This document shows positions 26,259 to 34,963 of a stretch of 64,000 bases of DNA, piece after piece; the stretch's first letter is position 1, and the number at the start of each line of letters is the position of its first letter. Both the position numbers and the translations under genes were made by a program. The notes under the pieces are model-generated. The model searched no databases. It saw only the letters and a program-made list of their open reading frames with translations, and was not told where the DNA came from. This DNA comes from Muribaculum sp. (GTDB lineage: Bacteria; Bacteroidota; Bacteroidia; Bacteroidales; Muribaculaceae): NCBI GenBank assembly GCA_023666965.1, contig JAMPAZ010000001.1, positions 1-64,000 of the forward strand, written 5' to 3'.

Positions 26259-27962
26259 TCACTTTATGACGACCGTCTGGTCAAGCATCCCATTGACAAA
26301 CGTCTGAACGACACCATCTTTAAGGATTAGCTTTACGACTACTCGGTCATACGGTACGGGGTTATACCATTTGCCGTCGGTGGCTCTGGATGATTTTCTC
26401 CATTGCTCCGCCGTCGCAACACGGTTCAACCCCTTCCACTCATTTCCGCCGTACGATATGACAGGAAAGAATGTCTCCGTGTCGATGGAATATGTGACAT
26501 CCCCAAGATTCACAGAATATATATCACTTTTTAAATCGTCTGGAGTTATCTCGACTTCCCACATATAGCCATTATCTGACACCACATCCCATTTATCGGA
26601 TACAGGCAGCGACAGGTCAATCGAGTCCAGACCTCCAAAATCCGAAACAATGTCTGTGTCGAAAGCGGAAGGACGGTGAGAACTGACAATCCAATCGTAA
26701 TAATTGCCATACATCCAACCTAAACGAAGAGGCGAACCCAAGCTACTTGCCACAACATACGGACGAACATTATTTTTTGCCGAATTAGAGGTCACGTTCT
26801 TTGTCGAAACTACTCGCCCATTATGATCGATCATATATTCGACGATTTCATAGACCTCTCCATATCTTCCTTGACGCGGAACCGAGCAGTAGACCCTATT
26901 GACATCCTCCGGGTCGATGGCCATGCCTCCGGAGTAACACCGTTCTATTTCCGGGCTTTGGTGAAACCATCCTCCGGCACTGTCAATTAAGGTTTTCACC
27001 CACTTCCTACCGTCGTAGCGTGCCACATAATACGCGTGTTTCGACTTATCTGGAGATATTTCTACCATTGCAATCGAAGGACGATTGTCTTTATCATGTG
27101 CCAACTGCCATACCCAATCACGGATACTGTCGGGGGCATCCACAATCATGCCTTGATGCCCGTGGACGAATGATTCAGATTTATTGACATGAACAGGATT
27201 ATTTCCCCAAACGTTTCCCAATACTTTCCCGTTTATGTCGGAAAGTGTCCCGTCCGCAACGCTGATTACGTTGTAATATAAATGATTAGGCAACTCGACA
27301 TCAGGATGTCCCGTGGTGTATGTTAAAAATATCTTGTCCTTGCCATTAGAATCGTACTTTGCGTATGGCCTCGCACCTGTAGACTGTACTATCTGGCTCG
27401 GTTCGACATCGAAATTCATGTCGCCATTAGCGTCCGGAAATGTCAACCGACCTATTGTAGGATGCCAATTAATACCTCGCCAACACAAATAAATATGACC
27501 GGGATCGTCCAACATATAAAACGGCGAGGGATAGGTGGTGTTATTTTTGGTAGAAAGGACTTTTTCCTCACTTAATGTGGCCAAGGATCCGGATGTATCC
27601 GTAATGCGATAATAGAAACACGGTTCATCAGTATGCCGTGAATAAAACACTATGACGCGCCCATCGGGCAAACACAAAAACGTGGGATTATTGTGGTCAT
27701 CCGGTTGGAAATAGCTGCGTATCAACACTTCCATTTTGCGTCCGGTATTGAAATCAAATTCCTCGGCCTTTATATTCCCAAGGTTATCGATACAACCGAT
27801 ATACGTTTTGTCGATTCCGAGCAATTCATTCTTATGGTGTACGGCTCTTGGGTCGGCGAACCAACACCAGGCACCGCCATGAACAATCGTAGAGTTAGCG
27901 TAAAGTTCCGTCGAGGCAACTAACACCAATATGCCGCAAAGGCATCTTATTAAATATTTCAT
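26259..27962 (-). CDS. Secreted BNR-repeat (BNR_4-like) beta-propeller protein
   Basis: From the ATG at 27962 the protein is 567 residues with a signal peptide ending about STELYA. The mature N-terminus GGAWCWFADPRAVHH and the segment QPDDHNNPTFLCLPDGRVIVFYSRH are typical of the BNR_4 family of seven-bladed propellers. That clan includes ulvan and related polysaccharide lyases, whose catalytic His/Tyr lie in the propeller face. A C-terminal beta-sandwich-like domain (about 440-567) may bind carbohydrate. No SusC/SusD pair is adjacent, so it is an isolated glycan gene. The substrate is unknown. Confidence 0.75.
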   Translation of the reverse strand: MKYLIRCLCGILVLVASTELYANSTIVHGGAWCWFADPRAVHHKNELLGIDKTYIGCIDNLGNIKAEEFDFNTGRKMEVLIRSYFQPDDHNNPTFLCLPDGRVIVFYSRHTDEPCFYYRITDTSGSLATLSEEKVLSTKNNTTYPSPFYMLDDPGHIYLCWRGINWHPTIGRLTFPDANGDMNFDVEPSQIVQSTGARPYAKYDSNGKDKIFLTYTTGHPDVELPNHLYYNVISVADGTLSDINGKVLGNVWGNNPVHVNKSESFVHGHQGMIVDAPDSIRDWVWQLAHDKDNRPSIAMVEISPDKSKHAYYVARYDGRKWVKTLIDSAGGWFHQSPEIERCYSGGMAIDPEDVNRVYCSVPRQGRYGEVYEIVEYMIDHNGRVVSTKNVTSNSAKNNVRPYVVASSLGSPLRLGWMYGNYYDWIVSSHRPSAFDTDIVSDFGGLDSIDLSLPVSDKWDVVSDNGYMWEVEITPDDLKSDIYSVNLGDVTYSIDTETFFPVISYGGNEWKGLNRVATAEQWRKSSRATDGKWYNPVPYDRVVVKLILKDGVVQTFVNGMLDQTVVIK

Positions 27963-28131
27963 CCTTAACATACTCATCTGCGCTGTGAACAAAGTTTAGA
28001 GCTTTCAAAGTTACTAAAAAATTGCAATATTCGGAGATTCCTGAAATGCCAGTGCTGCACAAACTCTATAGGGATGTCAAAAATTAACAAAATTTAGTAC
28101 GCTTATCCGGTTCAAAATTTTGTTAAGAATT

Positions 28132-28139
28132 TATCTTTG
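28132..28139 (+). promoter_or_regulatory. -7 box of the phosphoethanolamine transferase gene
   Basis: TATCTTTG, 22 bases before the ATG, fits the Bacteroidetes -7 element. No good -33 element lies at 19-20 bases. The region 27993-28131 also serves the divergent BNR gene, with TAACTTTG at 28013-28006 on the minus strand. Confidence 0.45.
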
Positions 28140-28161
28140 TGTAATATAACAAAATTCAAGA

Positions 28162-29955
28162 ATGAACTACGTCATATTTGCCCTAACAACCATTGCGCTT
28201 TTCGTGTTCGCGACTGCCGTTTACCGCAAATTCAATCATGGTTTGTCGCGATCAGCCAGGCATCAACAGACTACACGTATGGCGGTAGCATCAGTGTTGT
28301 CGATGTTGCCGTGGGTGGTTGCAGGAAAGTTTACCTTCTGTTGGTCCACAGTGACGGCTGGAATAGTCTCAATATTGACGATGCTCACCTACCCGATTCT
28401 GTATCACTTTGCCAATCGCCAGACATCGCCGGACTATGACAATTATATGGACATCACATTCGGTCTATACTTTTGGGGCCTCTCAGGCGCACTCATACTG
28501 CTCGCAGCGGCTGTCCCGGGCGGATTTATACTCTCGGTGGCATTATGGATTGTGGAAACAATACTCCTTGTCATGTCGTTGGCACAAATCGGCTATTATC
28601 GACTTTATCGCAATGTATTTGATTCTCAGAGTGTCGAAGTGGTGCTTTCCACCGGACTTAACGAAGTGCTTGAATTCATGCGCTACTACAATTTTTTCAT
28701 AGTCAGGGGAGCACTTCTTTTGTCCATCGCAGTTGTCGTCATGCTCTTGGTAGGCGACATTTTGTGGGGAAGCCATCTCATCTTGTCGACAACTCAAATT
28801 ATCATTATTGCCATATACACTGCAGGAATGGCCGTAATGATGTTTAGGGGCCGACGTTCGCCATGGCGCAGACTTGGACTCGTAGAGCTAATCAATGAAG
28901 TAAGAGGATTCCGCAAAGGAGCCGGACAATATAAAAACGACGCATCGACAAGGGTTGCAACTCTCGAACTTGAAGAATTAGCACCGAAAGCCGACAAACC
29001 TACCACAATAGTTTTAGTAATCGGCGAATCCGCAAACCGCGACTTTATGAGTGCATTTACAAAGATGGATGTCACGACAACCCCATGGCTCGAATCAAGA
29101 CAGTCCGACGAGGATACAATTCTGTTTCCAAACGCATATTCGTGCGCCATCCAGACCGTTCCCGCCGTCAGAATGATGCTGACCGAAGCCAATCAGTATT
29201 CCGACGTGGACTTCAACAAATCTTGCTCAATAATTGATGTCGCACATAGATTAGGACGAAAAGTCCACTGGTATAGCAATCAGGGGCACTTGGGAACTTT
29301 CGACACCCCCGTTTCAATGATTGCAGAGACCTCCGATGTAGCCAAATGGACTCTACAGGAGGTCGATAAGCCCCAGTTTGACGAGACATTGGTGGACTTC
29401 CTTGACGAAGTCGACCCAAATATTGACAATCTGGTAGTGCTACATCTAAAAGGAAGCCACTTTAACTACCTCAACCGATTTCCTGAACGAGATACAGTTT
29501 GGACCTCTCCCGGAATGCACGATGACGTAATCAATTATAAAAACGCCATACACTATACCGACAAAGTCCTCGGTATGATATACGACTACGGAGTAACAAA
29601 GCTCAACATGGAAGCGATGATATATGTATCAGACCATGGTGAGAATCCGCTCAAACGAAGATCACCGCGCTTCGACGGATTTGAGAATACCCGCATTCCT
29701 TTCATGGTTTGGCTTTCCGGCGACTACCGCAGACGACATCCGGATCGCGCGGCAATTCTCCGTGAAAATTCACATCGCTTTTTCACAAATGACCTGACAT
29801 ACGAACTAATTTGTTCGATATTCGACATCCGCTCGCCTCGGTTCGACAACACCCAATCAATCGGCTACCGCGAATACAACCGCACACGCGACAATTCTCT
29901 GACTTACGAAGGGAGAATCCGGATAGCCGACGACATCGATTCTGCTGTCAAATAG
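28162..29955 (+). CDS. Phosphoethanolamine transferase (EptA-like, sulfatase fold)
   Basis: This 597-residue protein has about five N-terminal helices (to about 225) and a soluble catalytic domain from about 280. Metal and nucleophile residues match the family: VLVIGESANRDF (E289), the nucleophile Thr332 in AIQTVPAVR, H433 in LKGSHFNY, and YVSDHGENP (D491, H492). Such enzymes move phosphoethanolamine from phosphatidylethanolamine to lipid A or core sugars at the periplasmic face, which lowers negative charge and cationic-peptide binding. The acceptor here is not known. LTA synthase-like proteins share the fold but lack the GESANRD form. Confidence 0.9.
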   Translation: MNYVIFALTTIALFVFATAVYRKFNHGLSRSARHQQTTRMAVASVLSMLPWVVAGKFTFCWSTVTAGIVSILTMLTYPILYHFANRQTSPDYDNYMDITFGLYFWGLSGALILLAAAVPGGFILSVALWIVETILLVMSLAQIGYYRLYRNVFDSQSVEVVLSTGLNEVLEFMRYYNFFIVRGALLLSIAVVVMLLVGDILWGSHLILSTTQIIIIAIYTAGMAVMMFRGRRSPWRRLGLVELINEVRGFRKGAGQYKNDASTRVATLELEELAPKADKPTTIVLVIGESANRDFMSAFTKMDVTTTPWLESRQSDEDTILFPNAYSCAIQTVPAVRMMLTEANQYSDVDFNKSCSIIDVAHRLGRKVHWYSNQGHLGTFDTPVSMIAETSDVAKWTLQEVDKPQFDETLVDFLDEVDPNIDNLVVLHLKGSHFNYLNRFPERDTVWTSPGMHDDVINYKNAIHYTDKVLGMIYDYGVTKLNMEAMIYVSDHGENPLKRRSPRFDGFENTRIPFMVWLSGDYRRRHPDRAAILRENSHRFFTNDLTYELICSIFDIRSPRFDNTQSIGYREYNRTRDNSLTYEGRIRIADDIDSAVK

Positions 29956-30015
29956 ACGCACTTCCATCAAAACCGGTATTGAAGTGCCATCAATACATTG
30001 CGGTGACGAATACTG

Positions 30016-30182
30016 AACAAATAAGCGATTAAATCTGAAAAGATTTAACCTCCGGGCAGATAGATAAAAATCTTTTCAGATTTCGCGTATTACTCCAACA
30101 TAAAACCGGGCAAATCGGTCTGACGACCGCTTTACCCGGCTACACAAATTTAGCTTATTTCAGAAGCAAATGCTATTTTGAC
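30016..30182. repeat. Dispersed quasi-palindromic repeat, copy C (shorter, inverted)
   Basis: It contains TTAAATCTGAAAAGATTTAA, AAAATCTTTTCAGATTT, then ACCGGGCAAATCGGTC-TGAC-GACCGCTTTACCCGGCT, which is the reverse complement of the first GC-rich stem of copies A and B, and the GCTT..TTTCAGAAGC end. The second GC-rich stem is missing. Flanking ACACAAATTT and TTTTGACACAC are shared with copy B. It lies between the convergent eptA-like gene and gpmI. Confidence 0.8.
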
Positions 30183-30243
30183 ACACTCCGTCAATTTAGT
30201 CGAAGTGATTAAATAGTTTAATTTACGTGACTACCTTTATACA

Positions 30244-31758
30244 TTAGTTAATTAATGCATGTCCGGTCATTTCTGACGGTTGTGCGACTCCCATTATCTT
30301 TAAAATGGTAGGTGCCACATCTGCCAATTTACCGTCTTCGACCACGGCATCCTTACGAGAAGTGACATAGATGCACGGCACGGGGTTGAGCGAGTGAGCG
30401 GTGTTAGGAGTTCCGTCGGTGTTTATTGCATTATCGGCATTTCCATGGTCTGCAATGATAATCACCTCATAGTCGGCATCTTTCGCAGCTTCAACCGTAT
30501 CTTTAACACACTCGTCAACTGCCTTAACGGCTTTCTCTATCGCCTCATATACACCGGTGTGTCCGACCATATCGCCGTTTGCGTAGTTCACCACGATAAA
30601 ATCGTATTCTTGGCTTTTGATAGCTTCTACGAGCTTGTCCTTAACTTCGTATGCGCTCATTTCGGGTTTTAAGTCGTAAGTGGCCACTTTAGGCGAAGCC
30701 ACAAGTATACGCTCTTCACCTTCGTACGGGGCTTCCCGACCACCATTGAAGAAGAATGTCACGTGGGCATACTTTTCTGTCTCGGCGATATGCAACTGCT
30801 TTTTGTCGAGCGACGAAAGGTATTCGCCAAGCGTGTTGTTGACATTTTCTTTATCGAATAGAATATGCACACCTGTAAATGATGCGTCGTAGGGAGTCAT
30901 ACAGTAATATTGCAGTCCGGGTATAGTGGTCATTCCTGCCTCAGGCATGTCATGCTGAGTGAGAACCACTGTGAGTTCTTTAGCACGGTCGTTACGATAA
31001 TTAAAGAAGATTACTGCGTCGCCCTCCTTAATAGTTCCGTCGACAGAAGCATTGTGTATAGGCTTTACAAATTCATCGGTCACATCTTCGTCATACGACT
31101 CCTGCATAGCCTTAACCATATCTGTAGCTTGCTTTCCCTCGCCTTTAACAAGCAGGTCGTATGCCACTTTTACACGTTCCCATCGCTTATCGCGATCCAT
31201 TGCGTAGTAACGACCGATTATTGAAGCTATCTTACCGGCCGACTTAGCACAGTGAGCTTCAAGCTCCTCGATGAATCCCTTACCGCTACGAGGATCAGTA
31301 TCTCGGCCATCCATGAAACAATGAATGTAGACCTTTTCTAAACCATATTCTTTTGCTATATCACACAGTGCGAACAGATGGTCGAGTGAAGAGTGCACAC
31401 CGCCGTTAGAGGTTAATCCCATGAAATGGATGGCCTTACCGTTATCGCGTGCATAACTGAAGGCATTGACAATCTCGGGATTTTTCAGAATCGAACCATC
31501 CTGACAAGCCTTATTAATTTTAACAAGATCCTGATACACCACACGACCCGCACCGATATTTAAATGGCCAACTTCGGAATTACCCATCTGTCCGTCGGGC
31601 AGACCGACATTTTCTCCGCTTGCCTGCAGTTGAGAATGAGGATATGTCTTCATTAAATAATCCCAATAGGGAGTAGGCGTATTAAAAATGACATCACCTT
31701 TGCCATGGTTACCGATGCCCCATCCGTCGAGGATCATCAGAAGTGCTTTCTTTGCCAT
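30244..31758 (-). CDS. gpmI: 2,3-bisphosphoglycerate-independent phosphoglycerate mutase
   Basis: Interconverts 3- and 2-phosphoglycerate in glycolysis and gluconeogenesis, needing Mn2+. The 504 residues show the alkaline-phosphatase-superfamily core: MILDGWGIG (D11), nucleophile S61 in [24 protein letters not shown], and the C-terminal [10 protein letters not shown] metal site. Length and order are normal. A TACCTTTG -7 box lies at 31814-31807, 49 bases upstream. Confidence 0.97.
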   Translation of the reverse strand: MAKKALLMILDGWGIGNHGKGDVIFNTPTPYWDYLMKTYPHSQLQASGENVGLPDGQMGNSEVGHLNIGAGRVVYQDLVKINKACQDGSILKNPEIVNAFSYARDNGKAIHFMGLTSNGGVHSSLDHLFALCDIAKEYGLEKVYIHCFMDGRDTDPRSGKGFIEELEAHCAKSAGKIASIIGRYYAMDRDKRWERVKVAYDLLVKGEGKQATDMVKAMQESYDEDVTDEFVKPIHNASVDGTIKEGDAVIFFNYRNDRAKELTVVLTQHDMPEAGMTTIPGLQYYCMTPYDASFTGVHILFDKENVNNTLGEYLSSLDKKQLHIAETEKYAHVTFFFNGGREAPYEGEERILVASPKVATYDLKPEMSAYEVKDKLVEAIKSQEYDFIVVNYANGDMVGHTGVYEAIEKAVKAVDECVKDTVEAAKDADYEVIIIADHGNADNAINTDGTPNTAHSLNPVPCIYVTSRKDAVVEDGKLADVAPTILKIMGVAQPSEMTGHALIN

Positions 31759-31806
31759 AATCAGAATATATAATTTTGGTTAATAAAATCAATCTTTATG
31801 CGATTG

Positions 31807-31859
31807 CAAAGGTACTTAATTTTCCGCTCAATAGTATGTTTTTAAGCGAAAATACTATT
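31807..31859 (-). promoter_or_regulatory. gpmI -7 box and upstream hairpin
   Basis: TACCTTTG (31814-31807) is the likely -7 element of gpmI. Just upstream, AATAGTAT and ATACTATT (31830-31837 and 31852-31859) form an 8-pair stem that may end transcription of the DUF418 gene. No -33 element is clear. Confidence 0.45.
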
Positions 31860-31871
31860 TACCGATAATCA

Positions 31872-33050
31872 CTACACTGCCCATGTCGCACGTTTCCAGG
31901 CATATTCGAGCGGTCCATGGGAATACCTTGACAGCCACCACCGACACAGACTATACTGAATCAAGAATAATAACACTCCCACAAGGAAGCTGGCAGTGAT
32001 TCCAAGATGGGAATGAAGGCCAAATCCCCAATTATAATATAACATAGACCCGACTATGCTCTGAGTGACGTAGCACGTCATGCTCATTTTGCCGTACGGT
32101 ATGATTTTTTCAAGTACACTCTTGGCCGATGTCCGGTAATACATCATCAGAACCGCCGACACCAGTATCAGCATAAATGAGAATTTAGCCAACGAATTGA
32201 CCAACAATAGCAAAGGTACCGAGATGTTTCTATTATCGATATAGTCAGGAATCATATTCCCCAATCCGTACAATGGGAAGAATGCGGCAAGTGCAATCAA
32301 CATCACCACCATCCAATTCTTCAATTTGCTTTCCATCAACCATCCTTCGCGTCCGATTAACATTCCGAGGATAAACAATGAGGCAGTTTGAAATACGCGG
32401 CCGTTGTCCCAAGCCCAAGCCAAGCTTGCCAATTGACCTTCCCAAAGATTAACAAGTACTGTACCTGAAAATGTACCTCCCGACTGTTGGGCAAAAGCCG
32501 CCCCCCATAAATGTGAAGAAGGAATCGAGGGAGTCACGTATGTTGGATCCAACACCGCCCTGATGACATTATAGACTGCAACCGGCTGCAGCAGACACAC
32601 CGCCGCGATCCAAAGTAAAGCTTTCGTAGACATGCGGCATGTCAACACAAGCACGAACCCGACCATTGAATACAGCACCAATATTTCTGCCGTAAAAAAC
32701 ATGGCATTAATGTTACCTATGATGAAAAGAAGCAGCAACCGCCAACAAAAACGCGCTCTAAAGTCGTTGCCTTTCAGGCGCTGATTGTCGTCTTGAATAA
32801 AAAAGCTAAAACCAAAAAGTAAAGCAAATATGGCATAAGCCTTTCCGCCAAGCAGGAAAAACAGTCCATCCCAAATGGCTTTGTCGAAAAAATTCAGCCA
32901 CACACTCTGGCCCTCAGTAGACGGGAACGAGTAAAAATTAAAATGTTCGATTGAGTGGAGCAATATAATCCCCATCACCGACAGACCGCGCAGCACATCG
33001 GCTACGTCGACTCTCGCATGTCGCACTGGTGTAGAAAAGGTTGGTTGCAT
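31872..33050 (-). CDS. DUF418-family membrane protein (YeiB-like)
   Basis: This 392-residue polytopic protein from the ATG at 33050 has about ten helices. N-terminal VDVADVLRGLSVMGIILLHS and the C-terminal segment GKMSMTCYVTQSIVGSMLYY..WLSRYSHGPLEYAWKRAT are the DUF418 signature. The fold is related to acyltransferase-3 membrane enzymes, but no reaction is established. A 14-base palindrome covers the start codon. It is upstream of gpmI on the same strand. Confidence 0.88.
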   Translation of the reverse strand: MQPTFSTPVRHARVDVADVLRGLSVMGIILLHSIEHFNFYSFPSTEGQSVWLNFFDKAIWDGLFFLLGGKAYAIFALLFGFSFFIQDDNQRLKGNDFRARFCWRLLLLFIIGNINAMFFTAEILVLYSMVGFVLVLTCRMSTKALLWIAAVCLLQPVAVYNVIRAVLDPTYVTPSIPSSHLWGAAFAQQSGGTFSGTVLVNLWEGQLASLAWAWDNGRVFQTASLFILGMLIGREGWLMESKLKNWMVVMLIALAAFFPLYGLGNMIPDYIDNRNISVPLLLLVNSLAKFSFMLILVSAVLMMYYRTSAKSVLEKIIPYGKMSMTCYVTQSIVGSMLYYNWGFGLHSHLGITASFLVGVLLFLIQYSLCRWWLSRYSHGPLEYAWKRATWAV

Positions 33051-33061
33051 TAGGCCTAATG
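33048..33061. promoter_or_regulatory. 14-base palindrome over the DUF418 start codon
   Basis: CATTAGGCCTAATG is a perfect palindrome whose last three bases on the minus strand are the start codon. A TATCTTTG -7 box lies at 33091-33084, so the palindrome is in the 5' leader. It could be a repressor site; no second copy was noticed. Confidence 0.4.
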
Positions 33062-33132
33062 ATTTACAAATATTTATCCTTTGCAAAGATAGGAAATATT
33101 TCAGCCCACCGCTCAGAATTAATTACAAAAAC

Positions 33133-33171
33133 TTATCGGGAGGCAACGTGACTCCCGATGCCTCCCGATAA
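33133..33171 (-). terminator. Terminator of the rubrerythrin gene
   Basis: TTATCGGGAGGCA and TGCCTCCCGATAA form a perfect 13-pair stem with a 13-base loop; on the minus strand GTTTTTGTAATT follows. It begins 53 bases past the rbr stop. Confidence 0.82.
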
Positions 33172-33224
33172 ACATATATCCAACAAAACAGATTAAACAG
33201 TTATTCTACAATAGTATATCCTTA

Positions 33225-33806
33225 TTAATAATTATTTTTTTTGCGTTCAAAGTAGCCCTGCTCTTTTCCACAAACGGGGCACTTTTTTGGTGCGGACTTT
33301 CCTCGGTGAATATATCCACAATAGCGACATTGCCATTCTTCTTCCTCGCTGTCGTTAAATACAGTGTCGCTTGACACACGCTCCAACAACTTCAGGTAAC
33401 GTTCCTCGTGTCCTTGTTCTACAGATGCCACAAGCTTAAAGTTGGCGGCTATTTCCGGAAATCCCTCCTCTTTGGCCACTCGCGCAAATTCGAGATACAT
33501 ATCAGCCCATTCTTCATGCTCGCCGGCCGCGGCCTCGCGCAGATTCTGCTTAGTGTCGCCGACAGGACCGGCAGGATAAGCCGCCGTGATTTCAAGCATA
33601 CCCTCCTCTAAATAGGAGAAGAACTTCTTTGCATGGGCGTATTCCTGAGCCGCCGTCTCCAAGAATATAGCCGCAATCTGCTCATATCCCTCCTTTTCAG
33701 CAACTTCAGCAAATATGGTGTAACGACCGCGCGCCTGAGATTCGCCGGCGAATGACTTTAACAAATTTTTTTCGGTATTCGTTCCTTTAATACTTTTCTT
33801 ATCCAT
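33225..33806 (-). CDS. rbr: Rubrerythrin
   Basis: This 193-residue non-haem di-iron protein reduces hydrogen peroxide in anaerobes. The erythrin domain (1-145) has two ExxH-type iron sites ([42 protein letters not shown]). The C-terminal rubredoxin domain has CRYCGYIH and CPVCGK. Standard length. It is monocistronic: a strong terminator follows and the AraC gene ends 82 bases upstream. Induction by oxygen or peroxide is typical, but no operator was recognised. Confidence 0.96.
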   Translation of the reverse strand: MDKKSIKGTNTEKNLLKSFAGESQARGRYTIFAEVAEKEGYEQIAAIFLETAAQEYAHAKKFFSYLEEGMLEITAAYPAGPVGDTKQNLREAAAGEHEEWADMYLEFARVAKEEGFPEIAANFKLVASVEQGHEERYLKLLERVSSDTVFNDSEEEEWQCRYCGYIHRGKSAPKKCPVCGKEQGYFERKKNNY

Positions 33807-33888
33807 AATTTATTTTGCGTTAATTATACTCCATTAACACTGTTAAGCCGTTTTTGGTTCATTAAGTATCAAAAAACGTATAAAAAGT

Positions 33889-34788
33889 TTATTGGATCGG
33901 CGACTCATAGCTGTCACGATACTCTTTCGGCGACATTCCCACCCTATGCTTAAAATACTTACCGAAAAACGATTGATTGACAAAATTCATCCTCATACTT
34001 ATCTCCTGGACAGTCATTCCGGTATTTCGGAGCATATTTTTTGCTTCCAATATCACGTACGAGTCAATCCAATCACGCGCCGTACGTCCACTGGCCTCTC
34101 TTATTACAGCAGAAAGATGTTTAGCGCTTATACACATCTTATCTGCATAATAACTTACTGACCTTTCGCCACGGAAATCCCTTTCGACATGGTTGATAAA
34201 CTCATATAAAATCGCATCCATGCGCCGCATGGTGCCGGACGAATGCTCTGAGGCGTGTTCTGAATACAAACCAAGAGTCTCAAAGAACAAAGCTCTCAAC
34301 AACGACCCGATAGTTTCAATCCGAAACGGATTGGAATCGCCACCGTATGCCTTTTTCCGGAGCACGTCATACAGTCCAAGCTGATTTTGAGCCTCTTCGT
34401 CCGAGAGTTTAATGACAGGCCGATCCATAATAGACGCCACTCGAGGCAATATGCGCGACATTGCCGGCAATGTGTCTCCAAGATAGTCTTGACTGACCAT
34501 TATACAATGCCCGCGAAAATCAGAAGAAACTTTGTAACTATTCATCACATGGCCCGGCCGAAGCACCAAAATACAGTTTTTAGTGAGCATAAGTGTCCGC
34601 TGGTCATAATTAATTTCAAGGCTTCCCTGCTCACACATAATCGACAATATGAAATCTATTTTTACAGGAAGAGCTACACCGCTGATTTTAGCAATGCTGT
34701 CAAACAGAGCGATATTATCCACATGCGCCGCTATCGGAGAGTCTGAAGGGATTCGGTCGATGGTTCTTATTGGCATATATTCAAACAT
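33889..34788 (-). CDS. AraC-family transcriptional regulator
   Basis: This 299-residue protein has an N-terminal cupin-like sensing domain (about 30-170) and a C-terminal double helix-turn-helix (about 195-295), with SYYADKMCISAKHLSAVIRE and the second-helix signature NFVNQSFFGKYFKHRVGMSPKEYR. The effector is unknown. It is divergent from the first DUF6377 gene across 175 bases, and a TACATTTG -7 box lies at 34812-34805. The neighbouring rubrerythrin and DUF6377 genes are candidate targets by position only. Confidence 0.92.
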   Translation of the reverse strand: MFEYMPIRTIDRIPSDSPIAAHVDNIALFDSIAKISGVALPVKIDFILSIMCEQGSLEINYDQRTLMLTKNCILVLRPGHVMNSYKVSSDFRGHCIMVSQDYLGDTLPAMSRILPRVASIMDRPVIKLSDEEAQNQLGLYDVLRKKAYGGDSNPFRIETIGSLLRALFFETLGLYSEHASEHSSGTMRRMDAILYEFINHVERDFRGERSVSYYADKMCISAKHLSAVIREASGRTARDWIDSYVILEAKNMLRNTGMTVQEISMRMNFVNQSFFGKYFKHRVGMSPKEYRDSYESPIQ

Positions 34789-34911
34789 TCTACTTTTCTC
34801 AATGCAAATGTAAATATACTTTACATATTTAACATCATCTGCGACCTTTAATGAATGTTATAATTTAGCCCAATATTCTCTACACTCACTCTGAATCTGA
34901 AGAATAATCAC

Positions 34912-34919
34912 TATTTTTG
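34912..34919 (+). promoter_or_regulatory. -7 box of the first DUF6377 gene
   Basis: TATTTTTG matches TAnnTTTG, 44 bases before the ATG at 34964. There is no convincing -33 element, as expected if an activator is needed. Nothing else was recognised in 34789-34963. Confidence 0.4.
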
Positions 34920-34963
34920 CTGTCCTAAGACCTCATTACGACAATTAACAGAGTGCAAACTAT

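Noticed and set aside
8575..30182. CRISPR array or transposon explanation for the three repeat copies
   Set aside because: Copies are 7-14 kb apart with no regular spacers or cas genes, and no transposase or terminal repeats with target duplications were seen; a palindromic repeat family fits better.
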